From: Bacteroidales bacterium MB20-C3-3
GTDB taxonomy: Bacteria > Bacteroidota > Bacteroidia > Bacteroidales > UBA932
NCBI GenBank assembly: GCA_035609245.1
Contig: CP141202.1
Span: 1,860,001 to 1,924,000 of the forward strand
DNA length: 64,000 nt
Direction: 5' to 3'
In this document: in pieces, positions 1 through 8,992 of the stretch
How the letters are laid out: every line of letters starts with the position of its first letter
How positions within the stretch are numbered: the stretch's first letter is position 1
Program-made: the position numbers and the translations under genes
The notes under the pieces: generated by a model
The model's input: the letters and a program-made list of their open reading frames with translations, nothing else
The model's database searches: none
Told to the model about the DNA's origin: nothing

Positions 1-2420
1 TAAATGCTCAAATATTTTCAGGGAGGGTAACAGACAGAAGAGGTGAGGGTATCCCATTTGCTACTGTATATATACATGAACTTAAGTCCGGAATAAGTGC
101 GGACTTAAACGGCGAGTTTCTCTCAAAGTTATCCCCCGGGAGATACACACTGGAAGCCTCCTCACTTGGTTTTAAAAGGGAGCAGTTTGTTGTTGAAATG
201 GGTAATATAAACTTATACAGAACTTTAGTCCTTGAAGAGATCTCTTATGAGCTTAACGAGGCCCTTTTTTCAGGCAGAAGAGATGACAGAGGGAGTGTGA
301 TTATGAGAAAAGCAATAGCCAAAGCGCCCTATTTCAAGTACCAGGTCAGAGAATATGATGCAGATAGTTATCTCAAGGGAACTTTTAAGATAACCAAGGT
401 GCCGGCCCTGCTTAAACTCAAGTCAATGAAGGATAAGGTGAATCTCTTCACCGGGAAGTTGTTTCTTCTTGAGTCTTTTTCAACAGTAAAGTTCTCCTTT
501 CCGGATAAATATGAGCATACTATAAAAGCCTTTTCAAGTACAATCCCTGATGAGATTAGCCCCGGTGATTACTCTGTGCTTATGAAATCCTCAATTTACG
601 ATCCTCAGATATTTGGACTTGTATCACCTTTGTCTCCAAAAGCATTTTCTTATTATAAATTTATTTACCAGGGGGTATCAAATGAATCAGGCAGAGTAGT
701 CAACAAGATTCTGGTTGTCCCAAAAAGGGGGAATTCGAAACTTTTTGCAGGAACACTTTATATTGTTGATAATATGTGGAGTGTCTCATACGCAGAGTTA
801 GTCTCTGAGCAATCGGGAATTAAGACAAACATAAAGGTAAACTATAATGAGGTGGCAGACGAAGTTTTTCTTCCAACAACATATAACATTAATGCATCAA
901 TTGATGTTATGGGAGTTAAAGGGGAGGGACGGTTTTACTCATCAATGAAATATACAAATCTTAAAAGGAACTCAGCCACTATCTCAAATCCTGTCACTCA
1001 GGTTAAACCAGTCGTAAAGGAGAGGAGTCTTGAAATTAAAGAGACTCCATCAAATACAACAGTTAAGGTAGACTCCTCTGCCAATAAAAGAGACTCGGCC
1101 TATTGGCTTGAAGTAAGAAAGGTGCCTCTCAGGGTTGATGAGGTTGTCTCTTACCAGAAATCCGATAGCATCAAGATTGAGTTCAGGGAGATAGAAAAGA
1201 GGGATTCTGTAAAAAATCAGAATAGTGGTAAAGGAGGCTCAGCACTTGAGCAAATTTTGTTTGGACATAAATATAAAGTTTCAAAAGATCTCTTTTTTTC
1301 ATTCGGGGGTCTTTCAAAAGTTGTAGGAGATTTTAATTTCGTTGACGGATACCAGTTGGGGCAGAATATTTCTATCAATTATAACGCTATAAAATTTACC
1401 CCTTTGAAATTTGATGCATCTGCATACTACTCACTTCAAAGAAGGCTTATGTTGTGGAGTACATCGCTAAGTGTGAGACATTCTCCGCTAAAAAATGGTT
1501 TTGTGAATATATCTGCAGGAAGAGAAAGCTCAGACATCAGTGATAACCCGGGGGTAAACAGGTTTATTAATTCATACTCATCCTGGTTATTTGCAATAAA
1601 CCCTGTTAAACTGATGGATAAAAAATATTTTGAAATAACAACAGGGATTGATATTGCAAACGGGCTGCAATCATCTGTATCTATTGCTCATAATACCTAT
1701 TCACAACTTGTAAATGGTGATTATAAAAGTCTTTTTGGTGCCCTCCCGGAGTTAAATATTCCCGAGAATATATATGGAGGAGAGGTTCTTAACTTATCCT
1801 CATTTATGGCATCGGCTTCTCTGCAATTTACTCCAAGGTATTATTACAAAATTGATAATGGATACAAGAGGTATGTAAAGTCTTCATATCCCACATTTAC
1901 GGTTAAGTTCATAAAGGCTTTCAAAGGTTTTAATGCACAATCATCCTGGTCAAGGTTAGAGACAGGCATCAGGCAAAAAATTAAAACAGACATATACTCT
2001 TCTCTTTCCTATAATATTAATGCAGGGGTATTCCTATCCTCTTCAGTTGTCTCTTTGCCGGACTATAAACATTTTGCTGCCTCTGATCATATATTTTCCA
2101 ACGAACTTTTTGATAACAGATATTTGATGCTTGGGGGATATCTCCTCTCTACAAGGGACTCCTGGGTAGATTTAAAAGTAAATTACAATACTGAGTATCT
2201 TTTACTTAAAAGGTTGCCTTTTCTCAATACACCGCTAATAACAGAATCTTTGCACTTAAAATCACTTTGGCTTCCAGGAGATGGAAGACATCATACTGAA
2301 TTAGGTTATTCTATTGGAATGGATGATTTGGGCAGAGCAGGTCTCTTCGTCTCGTTTAACGGAATAAGATACAAAGGGGTCTCATTCAGAATCACTATTC
2401 CCCTTTTTAAAGCTCAATAG
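1..2420 (+). CDS. DUF5686 family protein with carboxypeptidase-regulatory-like domain, 5' partial
   Basis: The reading frame is open from the left window edge, so the gene starts upstream; the ATG at 198 is internal. The first 65 codons encode a carboxypeptidase regulatory-like beta-sandwich (FSGRVTDRRGEGIPFATVYI ... YTLEASSLGF), the usual N-terminal module of Bacteroidota surface proteins. The rest (about 740 residues) matches the DUF5686 layout: a conserved front part near KAPYFKYQVREYDADSYLKG, a charged linker rich in Lys/Glu/Ser, then aromatic-rich alternating strands to the C-terminus that suggest an outer-membrane beta-barrel. The function of the family is not established. Its 3' end overlaps the convergent purN by 39 bp. 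Confidence 0.85.
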   Translation, partial: NAQIFSGRVTDRRGEGIPFATVYIHELKSGISADLNGEFLSKLSPGRYTLEASSLGFKREQFVVEMGNINLYRTLVLEEISYELNEALFSGRRDDRGSVIMRKAIAKAPYFKYQVREYDADSYLKGTFKITKVPALLKLKSMKDKVNLFTGKLFLLESFSTVKFSFPDKYEHTIKAFSSTIPDEISPGDYSVLMKSSIYDPQIFGLVSPLSPKAFSYYKFIYQGVSNESGRVVNKILVVPKRGNSKLFAGTLYIVDNMWSVSYAELVSEQSGIKTNIKVNYNEVADEVFLPTTYNINASIDVMGVKGEGRFYSSMKYTNLKRNSATISNPVTQVKPVVKERSLEIKETPSNTTVKVDSSANKRDSAYWLEVRKVPLRVDEVVSYQKSDSIKIEFREIEKRDSVKNQNSGKGGSALEQILFGHKYKVSKDLFFSFGGLSKVVGDFNFVDGYQLGQNISINYNAIKFTPLKFDASAYYSLQRRLMLWSTSLSVRHSPLKNGFVNISAGRESSDISDNPGVNRFINSYSSWLFAINPVKLMDKKYFEITTGIDIANGLQSSVSIAHNTYSQLVNGDYKSLFGALPELNIPENIYGGEVLNLSSFMASASLQFTPRYYYKIDNGYKRYVKSSYPTFTVKFIKAFKGFNAQSSWSRLETGIRQKIKTDIYSSLSYNINAGVFLSSSVVSLPDYKHFAASDHIFSNELFDNRYLMLGGYLLSTRDSWVDLKVNYNTEYLLLKRLPFLNTPLITESLHLKSLWLPGDGRHHTELGYSIGMDDLGRAGLFVSFNGIRYKGVSFRITIPLFKAQ

Positions 2421-2981
2421 ATAATTTTCAACAGTTTCCGGGAAATATCTGTACTCAAGCAAATGAATTTTTGATGCAAGAGTATCAGGTGTCTCATCTT
2501 CATTTACATAACAAATACTTTGGAAAAGGATTTTCCCATTGTCATAAACTTCATCAACAAGATGTATAGTAATTCCACTCTCTCTCTCGCAAGCGTCTAT
2601 AACAGCTTTATGAACTTTTAGCCCGTACATCCCCTTTCCTCCATATTTTGGGAGAAGCGATGGATGTATATTTATTATTTGATCTCTGTACCTTTCAATG
2701 ATTCTGTTTGGTATTTTCAAAAGAAATCCGGCCAGAATAAGGGAGTCTACTTTATACTTATCAAGGACTGAGTCTACTAACATTGTGTCATTCAATTCAA
2801 ATGGTGAAAAAGTATAAGAAGGGACATTAAGATTTCTAGCCTTTTCAAGCACAAGGGCATCATTTTTGTTTGATAAAATGAGTACAACTTTTATGTACTT
2901 TGAATTAGAGAAGTGTTTTATAAGATTCTCTGCATTTGTTCCTGAACCAGAAGCAAATATGGCGATATTAATTTGACACAT
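2382..2981 (-). CDS. purN: Phosphoribosylglycinamide formyltransferase (GART)
   Basis: PurN transfers a formyl group from 10-formyltetrahydrofolate to GAR in de novo purine synthesis, in the cytoplasm. The 199-residue length is normal. The N-terminal nucleotide-binding loop FASGSGTNAENL is present. The catalytic triad is visible: Asn104 and His106 in NIHPSLLPKYGGKGMYG, and Asp147 in VDEVYDNGKIL. It is monocistronic here, convergent with and overlapping the DUF5686 gene, and divergent from acpP with a 200-bp AT-rich spacer. Family paralogues such as Fmt share the fold, but the length and GKGMYG motif fit PurN. Confidence 0.95.
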   Translation of the reverse strand: MCQINIAIFASGSGTNAENLIKHFSNSKYIKVVLILSNKNDALVLEKARNLNVPSYTFSPFELNDTMLVDSVLDKYKVDSLILAGFLLKIPNRIIERYRDQIINIHPSLLPKYGGKGMYGLKVHKAVIDACERESGITIHLVDEVYDNGKILFQSICYVNEDETPDTLASKIHLLEYRYFPETVENYLLSFKKGNSDSE

Positions 2982-3135
2982 TATCAGAAATTTAGCTCCA
3001 AAGTTAATTAAAAAAAATTAACTGAGAAATGCCGGAATAATTACACTCTGTTTATAACCACTCAGTTAATTAAGGATATTAGGTTTCACTTGCATAAATT
3101 TTTATAATTCGTTTTTTTTACTTTCCTTTGCAAAC

Positions 3136-3143
3136 TAATTTTG
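3136..3143 (+). promoter_or_regulatory. Candidate -7 box upstream of acpP
   Basis: TAATTTTG fits the Bacteroidota TAnnTTTG -7 consensus and lies 42 bp before the acpP start. The region about 20 bp upstream is a T-run and not a clean TTTG, so the call is tentative. Confidence 0.4.
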
Positions 3144-3184
3144 AAATAACTAAAACCAGATTTATTAACTAACTATTTAAAATT

Positions 3185-3421
3185 ATGGCAGATATTACAT
3201 CTAAGGTTAAAGCCATCATCGTAGACAAGCTTGGCGTAGACGAGTCAGAAGTTACTCCTGCAGCCTCTTTTACTAACGATTTAGGTGCCGATTCACTTGA
3301 CACTGTTGAGCTTATTATGGAGTTCGAAAAGGCATTTGGTATAACCATTCCGGATGAGGCAGCAGAAAAGATCTCTACAGTTGGAGATGCGATAACATAC
3401 ATCGAAAACAACGCTAAGTAA
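3185..3421 (+). CDS. acpP: Acyl carrier protein
   Basis: This 78-residue acidic protein carries growing acyl chains in type II fatty acid synthesis. The 4'-phosphopantetheine attachment serine is Ser37 in [10 protein letters not shown]. The flanking helices ([15 protein letters not shown] and [19 protein letters not shown]) are typical. It lies 19 bp before fabF, the conserved acpP-fabF pair, and the two are probably co-transcribed from the TAnnTTTG box about 40 bp upstream of acpP. An antisense open frame over the same bases is a shadow. Confidence 0.97.
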   Translation: MADITSKVKAIIVDKLGVDESEVTPAASFTNDLGADSLDTVELIMEFEKAFGITIPDEAAEKISTVGDAITYIENNAK

Positions 3422-3440
3422 TAATTACACAAGTATAAAA

Positions 3441-4697
3441 ATGCAATTAAAAAGAGTAGTCGTTACAGGGATTGGAACGATAAATCCACTGGGAAACAAT
3501 ATTTCAGAATATTTTAATAATCTGGATAATGGTAAAAGCGGTGCATCTCTAATTACCCGTTTTGACGCTTCACTTTTTAAAACCAAATTTGCTTGTGAAA
3601 TTAAAGACTTCGATCCTGAAAAACATGGTATTGACCGTAAAGAGGCAAGAAAACTTGACCTGTTTGCTCAGTATGCGCTTGCTGCCACTTCAGAGGCAAT
3701 CTCAGATTCCGGTATAAATACGGAAACTGTTGATTTAGACAGAGTGGGGGTAATTGTTGGTTCAGGAATTGGCGGAATTGAAACGATGTTTCAGGAAATA
3801 AAGGGCTATGTTGAGGGTGGATGCACTCCTCGATTCAGCCCTTTCCTTATTCCTAAAATGATTCCGGATATTGCGGCGGGTCACATATCTATGAAATATG
3901 GCTTCAGGGGACCAAACTTCACAACTGTGTCGGCTTGTGCCTCCTCTACTCACGCAATGACTGATGCCTTTAATTATATCAGACTTGGTAAGGCTGATAT
4001 TATCGTTACCGGTGGGTCAGAGGCGGGAATCTCTGTACCAAGCATTGGTGGTTTTAACTCAGCCCAGGCGCTCTCAACAAACAACGAAAATTGGCAAACA
4101 GCTTCCAGACCATTCGATAAAACCAGAGATGGTTTTGTTATGGGAGAGGGAGCAGCAATGCTTATTTTTGAAGAGTACGAGCACGCAATAGAAAGAGGAG
4201 CCAGAATTTACGCAGAGGTCTCAGGCGCAGGTCTGAGCGCAGATGCTCACCATATCACTGCACCACATCCGGAGGGATTAGGTGCTTTGCAGGTTATGAA
4301 ACTTGCTTTGGAGGATGCTGAATTTAAACCGGAAAATGTTGATTACATTAATGTCCACGGAACTGCAACTCCACTTGGAGATATTGCTGAACTTAAGGCT
4401 GTTAAGAGTCTCTTTGGAGAGCATGCTTATAAATTAAATATAAGCTCTACAAAATCAATGACCGGTCACCTACTTGGTGCAACTGGTGCTGTTGAGGCTC
4501 TTGCATGTATTCACGCAATTAATTCAGGAATGGTGCCACCTACAATTAACTTTGAGCACGAGGATCCTGAGATTGATTATAAACTCAATCTTACCCTTAA
4601 CAAATCTCAGAAGAGGGAGGTAAATGTTGCAATGAACAACACTTTTGGATTTGGAGGACACAACTCCTGTATTATCTTCAATAAGCTAAAGAAATAA
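3441..4697 (+). CDS. fabF: Beta-ketoacyl-ACP synthase II
   Basis: FabF condenses malonyl-ACP with acyl-ACP in fatty acid elongation. The 418-residue length fits KAS II. The catalytic Cys-His-His triad is visible: Cys166 in TVSACASSTHA, His306 in NVHGTATPLGD and His343 in TGHLLGATGAVEA. The C-terminal glycine-rich motif NNTFGFGGHN is also present. It directly follows acpP and is closed by a strong hairpin terminator shared with the convergent DUF4270 gene. Confidence 0.97.
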   Translation: MQLKRVVVTGIGTINPLGNNISEYFNNLDNGKSGASLITRFDASLFKTKFACEIKDFDPEKHGIDRKEARKLDLFAQYALAATSEAISDSGINTETVDLDRVGVIVGSGIGGIETMFQEIKGYVEGGCTPRFSPFLIPKMIPDIAAGHISMKYGFRGPNFTTVSACASSTHAMTDAFNYIRLGKADIIVTGGSEAGISVPSIGGFNSAQALSTNNENWQTASRPFDKTRDGFVMGEGAAMLIFEEYEHAIERGARIYAEVSGAGLSADAHHITAPHPEGLGALQVMKLALEDAEFKPENVDYINVHGTATPLGDIAELKAVKSLFGEHAYKLNISSTKSMTGHLLGATGAVEALACIHAINSGMVPPTINFEHEDPEIDYKLNLTLNKSQKREVNVAMNNTFGFGGHNSCIIFNKLKK

Positions 4698-4719
4698 CTT
4701 TAGTCTTTACTAAAATTTA

Positions 4720-4748
4720 ACAAGCCACATCATACCGATGTGGCTTGT
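4720..4748. terminator. Bidirectional rho-independent terminator between fabF and the DUF4270 gene
   Basis: A perfect 12-bp inverted repeat (ACAAGCCACATC / GATGTGGCTTGT) with a 5-nt loop lies between two convergent genes. It has an A-rich tract on the left and a T-rich tract on the right, as expected for termination in both directions. Confidence 0.85.
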
Positions 4749-4776
4749 CTCTTTATATATAAGCTTCAAGGAAAAT

Positions 4777-6138
4777 CTATGGTATAATAGCGTAAACAAT
4801 CTTAAGTTTAGGTTTCCTTACGGCAGTGTTGCCATTTAGGACACCTTTGTAGTAGATTGTATTGTCAATAAAATAATTGACTTCTCCTGTCATAGAATTT
4901 GTACTGGATGAAACAGGCATAATATAAGCCTTAAGTTCATAGCTTTTTGTAAGCTCTCCTTTTAGCAGGCTTTGGAAATATGATGTTATGTTGAGATTGT
5001 ATGTAAGAAGTGATTTGTTCATATTTCCTTTGTCATCAGTAAAGGAGATCTCATTCAGAAGCTGATAATATTTTCTGCTGTTGTATGCCTCTCCATCTGA
5101 TTTTGTAGCCAGGTATAATTGAGGAGGATATTGTGACAGGACTTTGTAGTTCTGCGGGTATTCATATGGGAAAACAAGTTCAGCTTTGGATATTACTATC
5201 TTATCAACGGGAGTATTTATACTGGCTGCCCAATCTGATATCATACCCCTGACTTGTGTCATATCAATGAATGGCTTAACTCCTGCAAGCCCCTCAACAA
5301 ACATCTTTTCACCCGGATTTTCTGTTTCAATAACAGATGATGTGTGATTTATTATATTAAGATTTAAGTCTGTGTCTGTTGTATAATAGAATATTACACT
5401 GTCTTTTTTCTGAATCTTGGAGTCAGTGTGGTTATATGAGAGAGCCATAGTAATTGATGATGGTACAATAATATTAAATCTCCCACCAACAAGTGAACCT
5501 GGCAAAGGGTCTGTTTTAATTACAAATCCCTTGAACCGTTTAACAAATAATTCCAGACTATCCATCTCTTCATGAGAAGCAGTAAGGAGCTCTCTTGCAT
5601 AATCGGCAGGGAGTTCAATATTAAGGGTGTCGCCCCCAAAGTATGTATTGCCTCCAGGATTTAGAGGATTTGAATCGTAGTCTGCCTCAGAAATGGAGTT
5701 ATTGTACATTTTGAGTGAATCCAAATCTGTAAGGAGTCTGTGTATATATATATTCTGAGGTATTCTGCTGTCAACTTCGTCAAGTACAATATTACCTGTA
5801 ACCTGGATAAACATCCTCAGGTAGTTTATTCTGGGGTCTGTACCAAATCCGTTAGTGTCTTTCTGAGGATACATTCTGAATGCTCCGTATGATGTTGTTA
5901 CACCCAGATCACTATCTTTGTTTGCTCCTACAACAAGAGCCCCGGAGGTCATAGTCTGAAGACTGTCAGAACTTTTCATCTGTACAGGAAGATCAAACTC
6001 CTTTATGGCAATTTTGAATATCTGGTCAGATGGAACAAGTCCTTCACCGGCCTTTTTGTCAACTGTAATACAGGAAGCCACCAAGAAAAGAGAGGCGGCA
6101 AGCACAATAATTTTTGAAGGGTTAAACCTTTTTGTCAT
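4777..6138 (-). CDS. DUF4270 family lipoprotein
   Basis: The protein begins MTKRFNPSKIIVLAASLFLVASC: basic N-terminus, hydrophobic core, then a lipobox Cys, so it is a predicted lipoprotein. A longer form from an ATG at 6159 would add seven residues ahead of the signal, which fits worse. The mature part of about 430 residues is strand-rich, with the DUF4270-like features of an early GLVPSDQ segment and a C-terminal ENTIYYKG-like stretch (here IDNTIYYKGVLNG). The function of the family is unknown. It follows the GT5 gene with a short overlap, the neighbour order often seen in Bacteroidales, and ends at a bidirectional terminator. Confidence 0.8.
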   Translation of the reverse strand: MTKRFNPSKIIVLAASLFLVASCITVDKKAGEGLVPSDQIFKIAIKEFDLPVQMKSSDSLQTMTSGALVVGANKDSDLGVTTSYGAFRMYPQKDTNGFGTDPRINYLRMFIQVTGNIVLDEVDSRIPQNIYIHRLLTDLDSLKMYNNSISEADYDSNPLNPGGNTYFGGDTLNIELPADYARELLTASHEEMDSLELFVKRFKGFVIKTDPLPGSLVGGRFNIIVPSSITMALSYNHTDSKIQKKDSVIFYYTTDTDLNLNIINHTSSVIETENPGEKMFVEGLAGVKPFIDMTQVRGMISDWAASINTPVDKIVISKAELVFPYEYPQNYKVLSQYPPQLYLATKSDGEAYNSRKYYQLLNEISFTDDKGNMNKSLLTYNLNITSYFQSLLKGELTKSYELKAYIMPVSSSTNSMTGEVNYFIDNTIYYKGVLNGNTAVRKPKLKIVYAIIP

Positions 6139-6961
6139 CTCTACCCAGAATTTGGTCATAAAAATTTTTGTAATCTTGTATATAAGAGTTTTCCGGGTGG
6201 TCTATCTCCCTGTATGGGAGAAATTTTGCATGGGATGATGCAATGGCCGACTCCAGTTCGGCAGGCAAATCGCTGCTTCCGGCTATAACTCCGTTTGAGT
6301 ACTGTATGGCTAACTTAGCAAGATTTATGCCATTTGCCGGATTTAAAACTTCCAGGTCTTTATTCCTTATGCCTGGTACTATAATTTTTGATTTAGTCTC
6401 TTCGTTAAACTCCAGGTCAAGAGAGTCATTATATAAAGAGAGAACTACCTTGCTGTCTGTAAAAATAGGGTCGTCGCTGTAAACTTTCCTGAGATACAAA
6501 GGCAGGAATTGAGAAATCCACCCCTGACAATGTATAATGTCCGGTTTCCATCTTAGCTTTTTCACAGTCTCAAGTACACCTCTTGCAAAGAAAATGGCTC
6601 TTTCATCATTATCATTGAAATAATTATCGCTGTCATCCCTGTAAACATACTTGCGATGGAAGTAATCCTCATTATCAATGAAGTACACCTGCATTCTGGC
6701 AGCTGAAATTGAAGAGACTTTTATAACAAGAGGTCTGTCAATATCGTTAATAATAATATTCATGCCGGAAAGACGGATTACTTCGTGGAGCTGGTACCGG
6801 CGTTCGTTTATAGTGCCGTATCTCGGGACGAAGGATCTGATTTCAGCTCCGCTCTCCTGTATCCCTTGAGGAAGATATCTGCCCACTGTCGCAATAGTTG
6901 ACGAAGGCATGAAATGTTCCATCTCGGAGTTTACAAAAAGAACTTTTACAGGTTCGCTCAT
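6122..6961 (-). CDS. Glycogen/starch synthase N-terminal (GT5) domain protein
   Basis: The sequence begins MSEPVKVLFVNSEMEHFMPSS and continues through GRYLPQGIQESGAEIRSFVPRYG, the GT5 starch-synthase catalytic N-terminal half, to HCQGWISQFLPLYLRK. Here GT5 proteins normally have DWHT. At about 279 residues it lacks the whole C-terminal GT-B nucleotide-sugar-binding lobe, so it may not be a full synthase; short stand-alone forms are known in Bacteroidota. An upstream ATG at 6994 was rejected because a TAtcTTTG promoter box (7004 to 6997, minus strand) sits immediately before it, and the ATG at 6961 leaves a leader of about 30 nt. It overlaps the DUF4270 gene. Confidence 0.75.
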   Translation of the reverse strand: MSEPVKVLFVNSEMEHFMPSSTIATVGRYLPQGIQESGAEIRSFVPRYGTINERRYQLHEVIRLSGMNIIINDIDRPLVIKVSSISAARMQVYFIDNEDYFHRKYVYRDDSDNYFNDNDERAIFFARGVLETVKKLRWKPDIIHCQGWISQFLPLYLRKVYSDDPIFTDSKVVLSLYNDSLDLEFNEETKSKIIVPGIRNKDLEVLNPANGINLAKLAIQYSNGVIAGSSDLPAELESAIASSHAKFLPYREIDHPENSYIQDYKNFYDQILGRDDKKV

Positions 6962-6996
6962 ATTCAGAATAGTGTATAAGTTAGGCAAATTCACTA

Positions 6997-7041
6997 CAAA
7001 GATAATAAATTTAATTTAATTGATGAGTTTTTATATCTTTG
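6997..7041. promoter_or_regulatory. Divergent pair of Bacteroidota -7 boxes (GT5 and ftsX)
   Basis: CAAAGATA at 6997-7004 is TATCTTTG on the minus strand and points to the GT5 gene. TATCTTTG at 7034-7041 on the plus strand points to ftsX, whose ATG follows 11 bp later. Both fit the TAnnTTTG -7 consensus. They decide the start codons chosen for the two genes, since longer open frames would run through the promoters. Confidence 0.6.
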
Positions 7042-7052
7042 GGGCTTTGTAT

Positions 7053-7931
7053 ATGAAGAGGCGAGATAACAAAAGTGTTGCAAGGAGGTTTCTGCATTCG
7101 TACCTCTCTTCACTGATTAGCATAACTTTAGTGCTTGTGCTTGCTGGTACAGGTGGTTTGGTGGCTGTCAATGCTGCCGGAATGAGAGATTATTTCAGGG
7201 AGAATCTAACTCTTTCTGTGATTTTCGATGCAAGTGTTTCTGATGAAAGTGCAAAGAGGCTTACTGAGATTATTGCTGCTAAAACTTTTGTGAAGAGTGC
7301 AGATTTTATTTCACAAGAGCAAGGAACACAAGAGATGAAAGAAATATTGGGAGAGGACTTTCTTGATGTATTTGATTTTAATCCTGTTCCTCTTTCAGCT
7401 GATATTCATCTTAAATCCGAGTATGTTCACCCGGACAGTTTAGAGAATGTTGAGGCTGAGATTATGCTCAATCCAGGGATAAGAGAGGTTGTATGGGAGA
7501 GAACCCTGATAGAGGTTGTAAGTAATAACCTGGAAAAAATAGGTGTTGTTTTACTTATAATAATTTCATTGCTGCTTTTTATTTCATTCTTCCTCATAAA
7601 TAATACAGTAAGATTGAATGTGTTTTCAAAAAGGTTCACTATTCACACAATGAAACTGGTGGGGGCTAAAAGCTCTTTTATAAAAAAACCTTTTATGACT
7701 CACGCTGTTGTTCAAGGGCTTATTTCAGGAGTTCTTGCATCCGGTATTCTCTGGACAATTCTTTTTTTTATTAGAAGGGATTTCCCTCAGATACATAATA
7801 TGATGGACCCCGTTCTTTTAATTTACCTTTTTGCAGGAATTTTATTGTCGGGAATAGTACTTTGCATAATAAGCACTCTTCTTGTTCTCAATAAGGTATT
7901 GTCACTTCCGGCAGACGATTTATACTATTAA
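7053..7931 (+). CDS. ftsX: Cell division protein FtsX-like permease
   Basis: FtsX pairs with the ATPase FtsE and controls peptidoglycan hydrolases at the division site. The 292 residues show the family layout: cytoplasmic basic start MKRRDNKSVARRF, a first membrane segment near residues 20-40, a periplasmic domain of about 110 residues (VSDESAKRLTEIIAAKTFVKSADFIS), then three more membrane segments with the conserved MKLVGAKSSFIKKPF loop. A start at 7020 would place the TATCTTTG box inside the gene. No ftsE is adjacent. It is followed by the DUF3098 and uppP genes in the same direction. Confidence 0.9.
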   Translation: MKRRDNKSVARRFLHSYLSSLISITLVLVLAGTGGLVAVNAAGMRDYFRENLTLSVIFDASVSDESAKRLTEIIAAKTFVKSADFISQEQGTQEMKEILGEDFLDVFDFNPVPLSADIHLKSEYVHPDSLENVEAEIMLNPGIREVVWERTLIEVVSNNLEKIGVVLLIIISLLLFISFFLINNTVRLNVFSKRFTIHTMKLVGAKSSFIKKPFMTHAVVQGLISGVLASGILWTILFFIRRDFPQIHNMMDPVLLIYLFAGILLSGIVLCIISTLLVLNKVLSLPADDLYY

Positions 7932-7943
7932 AAATCAATATAT

Positions 7944-8192
7944 ATGACAAAGAAAATTGCAGAAGATGATCCAAGATTTGCAATACATCCGAAAAACCTG
8001 ATTCTTATTATAGCCGGATTGGCTCTTATGGTTATTGGATATTTACTGATGATTGGCGGTGGCACTAAAGATCCGGATATTTTTACCGGGGATCAGCTAT
8101 TCAGTTTCAGGCGTATTGTTGCAGCACCCGTGCTGATAATTGCCGGTTTTGTTGTTGAGATTTATGCCATAATGAAGAAACCTTCAAAATAA
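7944..8192 (+). CDS. DUF3098 family small membrane protein
   Basis: This 82-residue protein has two predicted membrane segments (LILIIAGLALMVIGYLLMIG and APVLIIAGFVVEIYAIM) separated by a short loop with DPDIFTGDQLFSFRR, as in DUF3098 proteins. The function is unknown. It sits between ftsX and uppP, 12 bp after the first and overlapping the second by one base (TAATG), which suggests translational coupling and a role linked to envelope growth. Confidence 0.8.
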   Translation: MTKKIAEDDPRFAIHPKNLILIIAGLALMVIGYLLMIGGGTKDPDIFTGDQLFSFRRIVAAPVLIIAGFVVEIYAIMKKPSK

Positions 8193-8980
8193 TGGAGTGG
8201 TTTGAAGCAATATTGCTAGGATTAGTTCAGGGACTTACCGAATTTCTGCCGGTCAGCAGCAGCGGACATCTAACTATAGGTAAAGCATTACTGGGAGTTG
8301 ATGTTTCAAACCTTAAATTTGAAGTGGTGGTTCATGCTGCAACAGTTATGAGCACACTGGTTGTTTTCAGAAAAGATATCATTAGCCTTTTAAGGGGACT
8401 CCTGAAATTCAAAATGAACAAGGAGACTGAATATCTTTTTTTTATCGCAGTATCAATGATTCCTGTTTTTGTAGTGGGAATGTTTTTCAAAGAGCAGGTT
8501 GAGAGTATTTTTGGTTCAGGTCTTCTAGTTGTGGGAATATCTCTTATTGTAACGGCGCTCCTTCTCTATCTGACAGGTGTGATAAAACCTGCAGAGAAAA
8601 AACTCACATACGGCAGAGCATTTGTAATCGGAATTTCCCAAGCCATAGCGGTATTGCCCGGGTTATCAAGATCCGGAGCAACAATTTCAACGGGGATGCT
8701 GCTAGGATTAAAGAAAGAAGAAATTGCAAAATTCTCCTTTTTAATGGTTCTTGTCCCGGTTTTGGGAGAGGCATTTCTGGAGTTAATTTCCGGAGAGTTC
8801 ACCGCCCCTTCCTCTGAAATATCGCCGTTAGCCCTGGCTTTGGGATTTGGAGCTGCATTCATATCGGGACTCTTTGCATGTAAAGTTATGATTGCACTGG
8901 TTAAGAGAGCAAAACTGCTCCCCTTTGCAATATACTGTGCAATTGCCGGAGCAATTTGTCTTCTCTCTTTGATTTTTTAA
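8192..8980 (+). CDS. uppP: Undecaprenyl-diphosphatase
   Basis: UppP (BacA) recycles the lipid carrier by converting undecaprenyl diphosphate to the monophosphate, at the cytoplasmic membrane. The 262-residue length is normal. Both family motifs are visible: GLVQGLTEFLPVSSSGH near the N-terminus, with the catalytic Glu and Ser residues, and PGLSRSGATIS in the middle. The sequence is otherwise hydrophobic with several membrane segments. It is translationally coupled to the DUF3098 gene and followed 12 bp later by an LpxH-like gene, forming an envelope-biogenesis run with ftsX. Confidence 0.95.
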   Translation: MEWFEAILLGLVQGLTEFLPVSSSGHLTIGKALLGVDVSNLKFEVVVHAATVMSTLVVFRKDIISLLRGLLKFKMNKETEYLFFIAVSMIPVFVVGMFFKEQVESIFGSGLLVVGISLIVTALLLYLTGVIKPAEKKLTYGRAFVIGISQAIAVLPGLSRSGATISTGMLLGLKKEEIAKFSFLMVLVPVLGEAFLELISGEFTAPSSEISPLALALGFGAAFISGLFACKVMIALVKRAKLLPFAIYCAIAGAICLLSLIF

Positions 8981-8992
8981 ATTGTGGTTAAA

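Noticed and set aside
7020..7052. Longer FtsX start (MMSFYIFGALY)
   Set aside because: The extra codons contain a TATCTTTG promoter box at 7034-7041 and are not part of the FtsX family N-terminus.
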